Positions 8,559 to 17,267 of a stretch of 64,000 bases of DNA are shown in pieces. Position numbers and translations under genes: made by a program. The notes under the pieces were generated by a model that did not search any database, was not told the origin of the DNA, and saw nothing but the letters and a program-made list of their open reading frames with translations. This stretch comes from Fulvivirga lutea (GTDB lineage: Bacteria; Bacteroidota; Bacteroidia; Cytophagales; Cyclobacteriaceae), in contig NZ_CP070608.1 in NCBI RefSeq assembly GCF_017068455.1, forward strand, positions 2,523,488 to 2,587,487. Reading direction: 5' to 3'. How positions within the stretch are numbered: position 1 is the first letter of the stretch; every line of letters begins with the position of its first letter.

Positions 8559-8975
8559 TTAGCAGTACTCGTTGAATACTTCTAATAAGTGATTACCGAT
8601 CATTTCAGCGTTTCTTCCTTCAATGTGGTGTCTTTCTACAAAGTGTACCAATTCGCCATCTTTAAACAAAGCGATGGACGGTGAAGAAGGAGGGTAAGGT
8701 AGTGTATACTCTCTTGCTTTGGCTACCGCATCCTGATCTACACCAGCAAATACTGTAGTTAAATGATCAGGCTTTTTGTTCGTCATCTCAACAGCCCATT
8801 TTACACCAGGTCTTGCTGCACCGGCTGCACAGCCACACACTGAGTTGATAACCATTAGTGTAGTTCCTTTATGATCAGTTAGATGATTATCTACATCTTG
8901 TGCTGTTTTTAATTCTTTAAACCCTACAGATGTCAAATCTGTTCTCATGGGTGCTACTAGTTCTTCTGGATACAT
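8559..8975 (-). CDS. BrxA/BrxB family bacilliredoxin
   Basis: This 138-residue thioredoxin-fold protein carries the redox motif C47-G-C49 in VINSVCGCAAGAARPG, the hallmark of the YphP/YqiW (bacilliredoxin) family. The conserved FAGVDQDAVAKAREY and PPSSPSIALFKDGELVHF segments follow, and a further cysteine is the last residue (C138). In Firmicutes the family removes bacillithiol from oxidised proteins. It lies 46 bases after sufT on the same strand, probably as the last gene of the suf transcript. This fits a role in thiol or Fe-S stress. Confidence 0.92.
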   Translation of the reverse strand: MYPEELVAPMRTDLTSVGFKELKTAQDVDNHLTDHKGTTLMVINSVCGCAAGAARPGVKWAVEMTNKKPDHLTTVFAGVDQDAVAKAREYTLPYPPSSPSIALFKDGELVHFVERHHIEGRNAEMIGNHLLEVFNEYC

Positions 8976-8977
8976 AT

Positions 8978-9015
8978 TTATTTAGTAGTTAGTATTAAGT
9001 AGTTAGTAATTAGTT
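8978..9015. repeat. AGTTAGTA-type short tandem repeats before the bacilliredoxin gene
   Basis: The gap holds degenerate tandem copies of TAGTTAGTA (tagtagttagtattaagtag, then agttagtaattagtt). On the coding strand they read ACTAACTACTAA. A closely similar stretch sits just before sufC. Function unknown. Confidence 0.5.
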
Positions 9016-9021
9016 AAGTTC

Positions 9022-9348
9022 TTACAAAAATCCGAGCTCTAGCTTGGCTGCTTCACTCATCATATCTTGAGAGTAGGGTGGATCAAATGTAATCTCCACA
9101 TTCACATCATTTACTCCCTCAATTTTTTTAATATTTTCCTCTACTTCAGCAGGTATTGTTTCTGCTGCCGGACAGTTTGGAGAGGTAAGCGTCATTAAAA
9201 TATAAACACTATTTACAGGGTGAATATTGATTTCATATATCAAGCCTAATTCATAGATGTCTACAGGTATTTCCGGGTCATAAACATTCTTTATGGCCTC
9301 TAAAACCTTGTCTCTCAATGTTGTTTCTGATTGTTGTACTTCGCTCAT
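9022..9348 (-). CDS. sufT: SufT, MIP18/DUF59 Fe-S assembly factor
   Basis: The 108-residue protein has the DUF59 signature: DPEIPVDIYELGLIYEI near 24-40, then the TLTSPNCPAAETIP loop with the conserved cysteine, and a C-terminal FDPPYSQDMMSEAAKLELGF. This family helps deliver or mature Fe-S clusters. It overlaps the upstream sufE by 4 bases, so it is part of the suf operon. The function call rests on the family and the operon. Confidence 0.9.
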   Translation of the reverse strand: MSEVQQSETTLRDKVLEAIKNVYDPEIPVDIYELGLIYEINIHPVNSVYILMTLTSPNCPAAETIPAEVEENIKKIEGVNDVNVEITFDPPYSQDMMSEAAKLELGFL

Positions 9349-9779
9349 GCCTCTATTTTGCTTTTGAAAGCCAATGCGTATAATTTCATTTGTTTGATCA
9401 TGGCACCAAAGCCATTAGAACGTTGCGTGCCAATAAAGCGTTCCATACCAATTCGTTGTGGGAAGAAGATTTCTGCATCCACAATTTCAGAAGCTTTTTG
9501 CCCTGAAAGTATTCTCACCAACAAGCTAACAAGCCCTTTTGTAATGGCCGTGTTACTGTCGGCTTTAAAAATTACTTTATCACCATCTAACTCAGCAGTT
9601 AGCCATACTTTGGATTGACAGCCTTTTACAATATTATCTTCAGTTCTATCAGTATCGTTAAATTCAGGTAACTTTTGGCCTAATTCCATCACATAGAAAT
9701 TAGTCATTTCCATGTCTCCATCCAGAATGGCGAATTCGTCTATTATTTCTTCCTGTATCTCTTTAATCGATTGACTCAT
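9345..9779 (-). CDS. sufE: SufE cysteine desulfurase activator
   Basis: The 144-residue protein has the SufE core with the sulfur-accepting cysteine C54 in VKGCQSKVW, followed by DSNTAITKGLVSLLVRILSGQ. In the known system SufE takes persulfide sulfur from SufS and passes it to the SufBCD scaffold. Its start overlaps the sufS stop by 4 bases and its stop overlaps sufT by 4 bases, so translation is tightly coupled. Confidence 0.95.
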   Translation of the reverse strand: MSQSIKEIQEEIIDEFAILDGDMEMTNFYVMELGQKLPEFNDTDRTEDNIVKGCQSKVWLTAELDGDKVIFKADSNTAITKGLVSLLVRILSGQKASEIVDAEIFFPQRIGMERFIGTQRSNGFGAMIKQMKLYALAFKSKIEA

Positions 9780-11020
9780 GGCTTTAAAAATTTAACGACT
9801 CTTTGAAGAGCTTCTGTCATTCGATCTATTTCTTCTTTCGTATTATAAACGGAGAAGGAAGCCCTCACAGTTCCTTCAATTCCAAAGTGATCCATTAAAG
9901 GCTGAGTACAATGATGGCCTGTTCTAACTGCAATTCCGCCCGCATCCAGCATTTGGCCAATATCGAATGGGTGTATTCCTTCTATCAGGAAAGAAAGAAC
10001 ACTTACTTTGTGATCTGAATCACCAACGATACGAAGCCCGGGGATTGTTAAAAATTTTTGTCTGGCATATTGCAATAACTCTTCTTCATGAACTGCAATA
10101 CTCTCTTTGCCTGTTTCATCTATGAATTCAAGCGCTTTTTTGAAGGCTATAACATCAGCAATATTAGGCGTACCAGCTTCAAATTTGTACGGGACATCAT
10201 TGTAAGTTGTCTTCTCAAAAGATACTTCTTTTATCATTTCTCCACCGCCCTGGTAAGGAGGCATTGCCTCTAAAAGTTCTCTTTTGCCATAAAGAGCTCC
10301 CGTGCCGGTTGGTCCATAACATTTGTGTGCTGAAATAGCATAAAAGTCACAATCCAAATCCTGAACATCAATGTTTAGATGAGCAGTTGCCTGAGCGCCA
10401 TCAATTAATACTTTTGCTCCAACATTATGAGCCTCTTGTATAATCTCCTTAACTGGGTTGATTGTTCCCAAGCTATTAGACGCATGATTTACCGCAACAA
10501 TCTTAGTCTTGTTAGATAGGAGCGATTTGTAATGGTCCATATCCAGCGTGCCATTATCTAAAACGTTGATAGCTTTAATTATAGCACCTCTTTCTTCAGC
10601 AATCAGCTGCCACGGCACAATGTTGGAATGATGTTCTAACCCACTGATCACAATTTCATCACCCTCGTTCAGAAACTTTCTACCAAAAGAAGAAGCAACC
10701 AGATTGATTCCTTCAGATGTTCCTTTCGTAAAGATTATTTCTTCAACTTCTTTGGCATTCAAAAAGCCTTTTAGATAGTGTCGTGTTTCCTCAAATGCCT
10801 TAGTTGCCTTTTCGGCCAAAGTATGAATGCCTCTATGTATATTGGCATTATATCCTTTGTAATAATCAGCCAAAGCATTAATTACCACTTTAGGTTTCTG
10901 ATTAGTTGCAGCATTATCAAAGTAAATCAAAGGTTTACCATTCACTTCCTGATGAAGCACCGGAAATTCCTCTCTTATTTTACTGATATCTAAGGTCTTT
11001 ATGCTGCTTGTTGAAGGCAT
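9776..11020 (-). CDS. sufS: SufS cysteine desulfurase
   Basis: The 414-residue PLP enzyme (aminotransferase class V) makes persulfide from cysteine for Fe-S clusters. It has the PLP-binding SAHKCYGPTG segment with Lys233, the phosphate-binding GTSEG loop (100-104), and the catalytic loop RTGHHCTQP with C371, a group II (SufS) feature. It lies one base after sufD. Length and motifs are typical. Confidence 0.97.
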   Translation of the reverse strand: MPSTSSIKTLDISKIREEFPVLHQEVNGKPLIYFDNAATNQKPKVVINALADYYKGYNANIHRGIHTLAEKATKAFEETRHYLKGFLNAKEVEEIIFTKGTSEGINLVASSFGRKFLNEGDEIVISGLEHHSNIVPWQLIAEERGAIIKAINVLDNGTLDMDHYKSLLSNKTKIVAVNHASNSLGTINPVKEIIQEAHNVGAKVLIDGAQATAHLNIDVQDLDCDFYAISAHKCYGPTGTGALYGKRELLEAMPPYQGGGEMIKEVSFEKTTYNDVPYKFEAGTPNIADVIAFKKALEFIDETGKESIAVHEEELLQYARQKFLTIPGLRIVGDSDHKVSVLSFLIEGIHPFDIGQMLDAGGIAVRTGHHCTQPLMDHFGIEGTVRASFSVYNTKEEIDRMTEALQRVVKFLKP

Positions 11021-11021
11021 A

Positions 11022-12338
11022 TTAAAAGTCTTTATGTAATCTTTCTGAAATCAGATTTTCAAGGAAATTTTTAAGCGGATCAAGCTTTACTGTTTCTAAT
11101 ACCTCAATAGCAAATGCATAAAGTAGTAGAGCCCGTGAGCTATCTTTACTTAATCCACGTGAGCGCAAATAAAATAGTGCATCTTCGTCAAGCTGGCCTG
11201 TTGTACAGCCATGCGAACATTTAACATCGTCTGCCCAAATTTCCAGCTGAGGCTTTGTGTTCACCACAGCAGTATCAGATAACAATATATTTTTATTAGA
11301 TTGAAAAGCATTGGTTTTCTGTGCTTCCTTACGCACAAACACTTTTCCATTAAATACTCCCTTAGCAGTATCTTCTAAAATGCCTTTATACAGCTCATTA
11401 CTCTCACAATGCGGCTGAACGTGATCAACTGCTGTATGATTATCTACATGTGTTTTACCGTTAATAAGATAAAGCCCATACATATTTGTTTCGCAGCCTT
11501 CGCCATCAACAGTTACATTCAGATTATTTCTTATGATAGCCCCATTCAGCGTAAATGTATAGGCTGAAAATACGCTTGAACGAGATTGATGCACCTGCGT
11601 AGTGCCTACCTGATAAGCAGTTTCTTTATTATTTTGTACTCTATAATAGCCAATATGAGCGTTTTCATCTATCACAACTTCAGAAGCGATATTAGAAAAA
11701 CTAGATTCATTACCTTCAGTTAGAAAAAACTCAAGAAAATTAGCTTGTGAACTTTTTCCGGCTATCACAAGATTTCTGGAGTTAGAATATACTGTAGACT
11801 CAGAAGAATCATTAATAAAATATAATGCTATTGGCTTTTCAACAACTATGTTATCAGAAACGTGAATTAAAGCACCATCTTCGGTAAGGGCAGTATTGAG
11901 AGCCAAAAATGCATCTCTGTTACTTTTAGCTGCTTTACCAAAGTACTTGTTCAATGATTCATCGTTCTCTTCAATGGCCTGTTGAATATTCTTTACCGTA
12001 ACACCTTTAATATCTATTTTATCAGATAATTCCGATGAATAAACACCATTAATAAATACCAATTTGTGAACATCTAACCCCTCAATATCCAGTTTCTGAA
12101 TTGCTTCTTTCTGAATTTTTGAATTGAACTGATGTGGAATTGAGTTAAACTCCTTTTCCAGTATTTTTGTAATGTTGGTGAATTTGTATTCCTCATTTTT
12201 TGGGGATGGTAAACCAATAGTATTCAGCAAATCCATCGCCTCTTTTCTGTTCTTATGAAAATCAGAAGAAGTGTTTAATGAATTAAAACGATTTACTATA
12301 CCTTCCATTACTTTGCTTTTTTCTGCTAATTCTGCCAT
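11022..12338 (-). CDS. sufD: SufD, SufBCD scaffold subunit
   Basis: The 438-residue beta-helix protein shows the conserved SufD C-terminal half: DNHTAVDHVQPHCESNELYKGIL, GVFNGKVFVRKEAQKTNAFQ and the DDVKCSHGCTTGQLDEDALFYLRSRG motif with its cysteine and histidine. It forms the SufBCD complex with the neighbouring SufB and SufC. Seven bases separate it from sufC. N-terminal half is divergent, as is usual in the family. Confidence 0.95.
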   Translation of the reverse strand: MAELAEKSKVMEGIVNRFNSLNTSSDFHKNRKEAMDLLNTIGLPSPKNEEYKFTNITKILEKEFNSIPHQFNSKIQKEAIQKLDIEGLDVHKLVFINGVYSSELSDKIDIKGVTVKNIQQAIEENDESLNKYFGKAAKSNRDAFLALNTALTEDGALIHVSDNIVVEKPIALYFINDSSESTVYSNSRNLVIAGKSSQANFLEFFLTEGNESSFSNIASEVVIDENAHIGYYRVQNNKETAYQVGTTQVHQSRSSVFSAYTFTLNGAIIRNNLNVTVDGEGCETNMYGLYLINGKTHVDNHTAVDHVQPHCESNELYKGILEDTAKGVFNGKVFVRKEAQKTNAFQSNKNILLSDTAVVNTKPQLEIWADDVKCSHGCTTGQLDEDALFYLRSRGLSKDSSRALLLYAFAIEVLETVKLDPLKNFLENLISERLHKDF

Positions 12339-12345
12339 AAATAGA

Positions 12346-13104
12346 TTAAGCTGTTGCGTTAGCTTCTTCCTTTATCCAATCGTAACCTTTCTCTTCTAAT
12401 TCAAGTGCTAAATCTTTGTTGCCTGATTTAACGATTCTGCCATTGTACAATACATGTACAAAATCAGGAACGATGTAATCCAATAATCTTTGATAGTGAG
12501 TTACCACTATTGTAGCGTTATCTTTTGACTTTAATTTATTAACACCATTGGCAACTATTTTCAAGGCGTCAATATCAAGACCTGAATCAGTTTCATCAAG
12601 TATTGATAATTTTGGCTCTAACATCGCCATTTGGAAGATTTCATTTCTTTTCTTCTCACCACCGGAGAAACCTTCATTCAATGATCTGCTAAGAAGTGAC
12701 TGATCAATCTCAACTAATTGCATTTTCTCCTTCATTATTTTAAGGAAGGAAACAGCATCTAAAGGCTCCAGACCTCTATACTCTCTCACTTGATTGAGCG
12801 CTGTTTTCATGAAGTTGGTTGTGCTTACACCTGGAATTTCTATTGGGTATTGAAATGCAAGAAATACGCCTTCTCTGGCTCTTTCTTCTGCAGCTAAATC
12901 CAAAAGATCTTTGCCATCGAAATCAATTTCACCTTTATCTACTTCATAATCTTCCCTTCCTGCAAGTACTGAAGCTAAAGTACTTTTACCCGAACCATTA
13001 GGTCCCATGATGGCGTGTACTTCACCTGCTTTTACTTCCAGATTAATTCCTTTTAAAATTTCTTTACCCTCAATTGAGGCGTGTAAGTTTTTTATTTTAA
13101 GCAT
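12346..13104 (-). CDS. sufC: SufC ATPase
   Basis: The 252-residue ABC ATPase has Walker [10 protein letters not shown] (35-43), the signature [17 protein letters not shown] and Walker [13 protein letters not shown], a SufC-specific sequence. It drives conformational change of SufB-SufD during cluster assembly. The 56-base gap to sufB contains a short AGTTAGTA-like repeat. Confidence 0.97.
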   Translation of the reverse strand: MLKIKNLHASIEGKEILKGINLEVKAGEVHAIMGPNGSGKSTLASVLAGREDYEVDKGEIDFDGKDLLDLAAEERAREGVFLAFQYPIEIPGVSTTNFMKTALNQVREYRGLEPLDAVSFLKIMKEKMQLVEIDQSLLSRSLNEGFSGGEKKRNEIFQMAMLEPKLSILDETDSGLDIDALKIVANGVNKLKSKDNATIVVTHYQRLLDYIVPDFVHVLYNGRIVKSGNKDLALELEEKGYDWIKEEANATA

Positions 13105-13106
13105 AC

Positions 13107-13127
13107 TAGTAATTAGTAGTTAGTATT
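13107..13127. repeat. AGTTAGTA-type repeat before sufC
   Basis: The stretch tagtaattagtagttagta lies directly before the sufC start and resembles the repeats before the bacilliredoxin gene. Both are 5' of a minus-strand gene in the same operon. Confidence 0.45.
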
Positions 13128-13160
13128 TGATAATTAAAATATGTCTGAATTTGAGTTTGA

Positions 13161-14606
13161 TTAACCAACAGAACCCTCAAGAGTAAGAGCCAACAGCTTT
13201 TGAGCTTCAACGGCAAACTCCATTGGTAATTGATTAAGAACCTCCTTACAATATCCATTAACAATGAGTGCTACGGCACTTTCTTCATCGATACCTCTTT
13301 GTGTACAATAGAATATCTGGTCTTCACCAATTTTTGAGGTTGTAGCCTCGTGCTCTACCTGAGCAGTGCTATTCTCAATATCTATGTATGGGAATGTATG
13401 TGCACCGCACTGGTTACCCATAAGCAAGGAATCGCATTGTGAGAAGTTTCGAGCACCTTCAGCACGTTTCATTACATGCACCTGACCTCTGTAACTGTTT
13501 TGTGAATGCCCTGCAGATACACCTTTAGAAACAATTCTTGACTTGGTATTTTTACCAATGTGAATCATTTTAGTGCCAGTATCTGCTTGTTGGTAATTGT
13601 TAGTTACTGCTACTGAATAAAATTCACCTTGAGAATTATCACCTTTTAGTATACAAGAAGGATATTTCCAGGTTACGGCAGAACCAGTTTCAACTTGTGT
13701 CCAGGAGATTTTTGAATTATCGCCAGCGCACAAACCTCTTTTTGTAACGAAGTTGTAAATACCACCTTTACCATTCTTATCACCTGGGAACCAGTTTTGA
13801 ACGGTAGAATATTTTACTTCAGCATCTTTAGCAGCATATATTTCTACAACAGCTGCATGTAACTGATTTTCATCTCTTTGTGGAGCAGTACAACCTTCTA
13901 AATATGATACGTAAGAAGAATCTTCTGCGATAATGAGCGTTCTTTCAAACTGACCAGTATTTGCCGCATTAATTCTAAAGTACGTTGATAACTCCATTGG
14001 GCATCTTACTCCTTTTGGTATATAGCAAAATGATCCATCAGAAAATACAGCGGAATTCAGTGCTGCAAAGAAATTATCTCCCGCAGGCACTACAGATCCT
14101 AAATACTTTCTTACTAATTCAGGATGCTCTTTTACAGCTTCACTAAATGAACAGAAAATAACTCCCAATTCGGCAAGCTTATCTTTAAAGGTAGTTGCCA
14201 CAGAAACGCTATCAATAACAGCATCCACAGCTACACCTGTTAATCTTTTTTGTTCCTCTAAAGAAATCCCCAATTTCTTGAAAGTTTCTCTCAATTCAGG
14301 ATCAACTTCATCAAGGCTATTTAATTGCTTTTTCTTTTTAGGAGCCGAATAGTAAATGATATCCTGATAATCTACAGCAGGGTAGGTTACGTTAGGCCAT
14401 TTCGGCTCTTTCATTTTTTGCCATTTGCTAAAGGCATTTAGTCGCCATTCAAGTAGCCACTCGGGCTCTTCTTTTTTGGCTGATATAAAACGTATAGTAT
14501 CTTCTGTCAAACCTTTTGGGGCCTGATCAGATTCAATATCAATACTCCAACCGTGTTCGTACTCTTTGGAGGTAAATTCCTCTAAAATTTGATCGTCTTT
14601 ACTCAT
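13161..14606 (-). CDS. sufB: SufB, SufBCD scaffold subunit
   Basis: The 481-residue protein carries the highly conserved SufB sequence: [71 protein letters not shown] and the final [23 protein letters not shown]. It is the first gene of the operon sufBCDSE-sufT and scaffolds Fe-S cluster formation. No A-type carrier (sufA) gene is in the operon. A -7 box lies 35 bases upstream. Confidence 0.97.
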   Translation of the reverse strand: MSKDDQILEEFTSKEYEHGWSIDIESDQAPKGLTEDTIRFISAKKEEPEWLLEWRLNAFSKWQKMKEPKWPNVTYPAVDYQDIIYYSAPKKKKQLNSLDEVDPELRETFKKLGISLEEQKRLTGVAVDAVIDSVSVATTFKDKLAELGVIFCSFSEAVKEHPELVRKYLGSVVPAGDNFFAALNSAVFSDGSFCYIPKGVRCPMELSTYFRINAANTGQFERTLIIAEDSSYVSYLEGCTAPQRDENQLHAAVVEIYAAKDAEVKYSTVQNWFPGDKNGKGGIYNFVTKRGLCAGDNSKISWTQVETGSAVTWKYPSCILKGDNSQGEFYSVAVTNNYQQADTGTKMIHIGKNTKSRIVSKGVSAGHSQNSYRGQVHVMKRAEGARNFSQCDSLLMGNQCGAHTFPYIDIENSTAQVEHEATTSKIGEDQIFYCTQRGIDEESAVALIVNGYCKEVLNQLPMEFAVEAQKLLALTLEGSVG

Positions 14607-14640
14607 CAGTTATTATTTAGACTAATTTCAAATTACATCG

Positions 14641-14648
14641 CAAATGTA
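14641..14648 (-). promoter_or_regulatory. -7 box of the suf operon promoter
   Basis: The minus strand reads TACATTTG, an exact TAnnTTTG match. Transcription would begin near 14634, giving a leader of about 28 bases before sufB. No clear -33 element is seen. Confidence 0.6.
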
Positions 14649-14720
14649 CAACAAAAACTATGGAAGGATGTTCCCCAATTTGGATTTTTTAGATAGAAAT
14701 GTCTTATGGAAGCATATGTT

Positions 14721-15197
14721 TTACTTATGAGCCTGAGTAATAGGAATAGGCCTGTTAATGCTTTCTTCTAGTGAAATCATTGTTTCTGTCCTTGTTATTC
14801 CATCTACACGCTGAATTTTATCATGTAATAAGTCTTTTAGATGCTGAGTGTCTCTGCAATTGATTTTAGCAAACATGCTATAGTTGCCAGTAGTATAATG
14901 CACATTGGTTATCTCTGGTATGGCTTTTAGTTGATTGATAACATCATCATAAAGCGCACTTTTAGCCAGAAAAATACCGATGAAGGCAGTGATATCGTAT
15001 CCTAACTTGGTATTGTCAATTTCAAGTGTGGTGCCTGTTACAATACCTGCTTCCTCCATTTTGCGCATTCTAACATGCACAGTACCACCTGAAACAAATA
15101 CCTGCTTAGCTACTTCGGTATAAGGTTTTTTAGCATTCTTCATGAGAATATCTAAAATCTGAAGATCCACATTGTCAATTTCTAAATTTTGAGGCAT
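14721..15197 (-). CDS. Lrp/AsnC family transcriptional regulator
   Basis: The 158-residue protein has an N-terminal helix-turn-helix (about 8-60, with DLQILDILMKNAKKPYTEVAKQVFVSGGTVHVRMRKM) and a C-terminal RAM ligand-binding domain (GYDITAFIGIFLAKS and NVHYTTGNYSMFAKI). Such regulators sense amino acids. It lies 114 bases before sufB on the same strand, but sufB has its own promoter box, so it need not belong to the operon. Confidence 0.93.
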   Translation of the reverse strand: MPQNLEIDNVDLQILDILMKNAKKPYTEVAKQVFVSGGTVHVRMRKMEEAGIVTGTTLEIDNTKLGYDITAFIGIFLAKSALYDDVINQLKAIPEITNVHYTTGNYSMFAKINCRDTQHLKDLLHDKIQRVDGITRTETMISLEESINRPIPITQAHK

Positions 15198-15306
15198 ATC
15201 TGATATGTAATTTTATAATTATTGAAATAAAAATAGCTATATATTAAATAGTATGTAAATATTCTATTCAAAATGTATTAAAATTTTAATAAAAGACTCG
15301 TATGGC

Positions 15307-15314
15307 TATATTTG
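15307..15314 (+). promoter_or_regulatory. -7 box before the tRNA-like RNA
   Basis: TATATTTG matches TAnnTTTG and is identical to the box before the tRNA cluster at 54274. It places the start of transcription near 15321, about 15 bases before the RNA. The rest of the gap from 15198 is AT-rich with nothing else recognisable. Confidence 0.6.
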
Positions 15315-15334
15315 AAGTGTCAGAAGGACATACA

Positions 15335-15452
15335 CTGTAGGGTGTTGAAACAGGCAGACAAGCCCTCCGGTCTCGAGGGTGAAGAGTTCAGGATAAATCC
15401 GCCACCCGGCTGGACTAACTGCTTCGTGGAGGTTCGAATCCTTCTCCTACAG
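15335..15452 (+). ncRNA. Atypical tRNA-like RNA with enlarged core
   Basis: The ends form an 8-bp acceptor-like stem (CTGTAGGG with TCCTACAG). A T-arm precedes the 3' strand (GGAGG-TTCGAAT-CCTTC, 15428-15444). After the 5' strand comes a leucine/serine-type D arm (TG, then TTG-AAACAGGCAGA-CAA, ending at 15361). Between them lie 66 bases instead of the roughly 35 of a tRNA-Leu, and no standard anticodon loop with T33 is present. The obvious 5-bp hairpin (CCCTC-CGGTCTC-GAGGG) has G where T33 should be. An alternative nested fold pairs AGGCAG with CTGCTT, GCC with GGC, and GGGTG with CACCC. No CCA is encoded. It could be an aberrant tRNA or a tRNA-mimicking small RNA. Confidence 0.6.
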
Positions 15453-15482
15453 CTCTCATTATTGTAAGTTTAATTGTTGCTC

Positions 15483-15517
15483 AAAAAGCGGTTCTAATAG
15501 AACCGCTTTTTTTATTT
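15483..15517 (+). terminator. Rho-independent terminator after the tRNA-like RNA
   Basis: AAAAAGCGGTTCTA pairs with TAGAACCGCTTTTT around a tiny loop and runs into T residues. It lies 30 bases after the RNA and shows that the RNA is a separate short transcription unit. Confidence 0.9.
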
Positions 15518-15573
15518 GTTGAGATGGGTGATTAGTAATATCTTTAACCATTTGAATTAAAACGTTTGAACTG

Positions 15574-17247
15574 ATGAGTGATAAAGTTTGGTTAAAGAGC
15601 TATCCCAAGGGACTTCCTTCCGAAATAGATGCCTTAAAGCATAATTCTTTAGTAGAGATGTTTGAAGAGGCATTTGATAACTATAGATCCCAAGTGGCTT
15701 TTGAAAATATGGGAAAATCCCTGACCTATGATGAGGTGGATAAGTTGTCAATGCAATTTGCCGCATATCTTCAAAAAGAATGTGGGCTGAAGAAAGGGGA
15801 TACGTTAGCCATACAAATGCCAAACTGTCTTCAATATCCTGTGGTATTAATGGGTGGACTGAGAGCAGGCTTGAAAATCGTAAATACAAATCCATTGTAT
15901 ACGGCCAGAGAAATGGAGCATCAATTCAAAGATGCGGAGGCTAAAGCCATTGTTATAGTTGAGAACTTCGCATATAACTTGGAGAAAATCATTTCCAACA
16001 CCCAAATTGAGCATGTAATTACAACTGGTCTTGGTGATTTGCTTGGCGGACTTAAAGGTGGAATTGTAAATTTTGTTGTCAAGTATATCAAAGGAATGGT
16101 TCCTAAGTTTAACTTACCTAAAGCCGTTTCTATTAAGACTGCGCTGGCTAAGGGCGCTAAACTTTCGTTAGATAAACCAGCAATTTCACAGGAAGACTGT
16201 GCTTTTTTACAGTATACCGGAGGTACTACCGGTGTTTCGAAAGGGGCAATGCTTTCGCATAGAAATGTGCTTTCGCACACAGAACAGATCATTTGGTGGT
16301 TTAACCCGCTTTTAGAAGAAGGTAAAACGGAAGTAATGGTTACAGCCATTCCTCTTTATCATATTTTCGCGCTGACTGTGAACGGTATTTTTATGTTCAA
16401 AATAGGGGCTAAAAATATCTTAATTACAAACCCACGAGACATGAAAGCCTTCCTGGGTGAGTTGAAGAAACAGAAATTCACTCTGATGACCGGTGTGAAT
16501 ACACTTTTCAATGGGATGCTTAATCAGCCTGACTTTGAAAAAATTGACTTCTCTGCTTTGAAAGCTACTATTGGTGGAGGTATGGCTGTGCAGGATTTTG
16601 TTGCCGAGAAATGGCAGAAAGTTACAGGCACACCATTATGCGAAGGGTACGGGCTAAGTGAAACGTCTCCTGTATTATCATGTAATCCATTAGATGGTAC
16701 ACATAAGAGAGGCACTATTGGTTTACCTACGCCAAGTACAGATATGGCCATTTTTGACGAAAATGGTAATCAATTGCCTCAAGGGGAAATTGGTGAAATT
16801 TGCGCCAGAGGGCCACAAGTAATGAGTGGCTATTTAAATAAAGATAACTCTCAGGTATTCTTTGAAGGTGGCTGGTTTAGAACTGGTGATATGGGTATGA
16901 TGGATGAGCAGGGCTTCTTTAAGATTGTGGATCGCAAGAAAGACATGATTAACGTATCTGGCTTTAATGTTTATCCGAATGAAGTGGAAAATGTTATTGC
17001 TAATCATGAAAAAGTATTGGAAGTAGCTGCTATAGGTGTACCAGATGATAAATCAACAGAAGCGGTGAAAGTATTTATTGTGAAGAGTGATCAGTCATTA
17101 ACGAAAGAAGAGGTAGATGCCTATTGTGACGAAAATCTTACTGGCTATAAAAGACCAAAGTATATTGAATTTCGTGATGAACTGCCGAAATCTAATGTGG
17201 GTAAAATTATAAGGCGAGAGTTAAGAGACGCAGAAGAAGCCAAGTAA
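15574..17247 (+). CDS. Long-chain fatty acid-CoA ligase (FadD type)
   Basis: The 557-residue AMP-forming ligase has the phosphate loop YTGGTTGVSKGAML (214-227), the adenylation motif EGYGLSETSP, the GWFRTGDMG motif and the C-terminal DRKKDMINVSGFNVYPNEVE and hinge region, with a catalytic lysine in the final KSNVGKIIRRELR. It activates fatty acids to acyl-CoA through acyl-AMP. The next gene, a membrane glycosyltransferase, starts 20 bases later on the same strand, but no functional link is obvious. Confidence 0.94.
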   Translation: MSDKVWLKSYPKGLPSEIDALKHNSLVEMFEEAFDNYRSQVAFENMGKSLTYDEVDKLSMQFAAYLQKECGLKKGDTLAIQMPNCLQYPVVLMGGLRAGLKIVNTNPLYTAREMEHQFKDAEAKAIVIVENFAYNLEKIISNTQIEHVITTGLGDLLGGLKGGIVNFVVKYIKGMVPKFNLPKAVSIKTALAKGAKLSLDKPAISQEDCAFLQYTGGTTGVSKGAMLSHRNVLSHTEQIIWWFNPLLEEGKTEVMVTAIPLYHIFALTVNGIFMFKIGAKNILITNPRDMKAFLGELKKQKFTLMTGVNTLFNGMLNQPDFEKIDFSALKATIGGGMAVQDFVAEKWQKVTGTPLCEGYGLSETSPVLSCNPLDGTHKRGTIGLPTPSTDMAIFDENGNQLPQGEIGEICARGPQVMSGYLNKDNSQVFFEGGWFRTGDMGMMDEQGFFKIVDRKKDMINVSGFNVYPNEVENVIANHEKVLEVAAIGVPDDKSTEAVKVFIVKSDQSLTKEEVDAYCDENLTGYKRPKYIEFRDELPKSNVGKIIRRELRDAEEAK

Positions 17248-17267
17248 TAGAATAAACAACTTTATTA

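Noticed and set aside
15363-15379. Reading GTC as the anticodon of an Asp tRNA in the tRNA-like RNA
   Set aside because: Position 33 would be G rather than T, and the D-arm and size do not fit tRNA-Asp.
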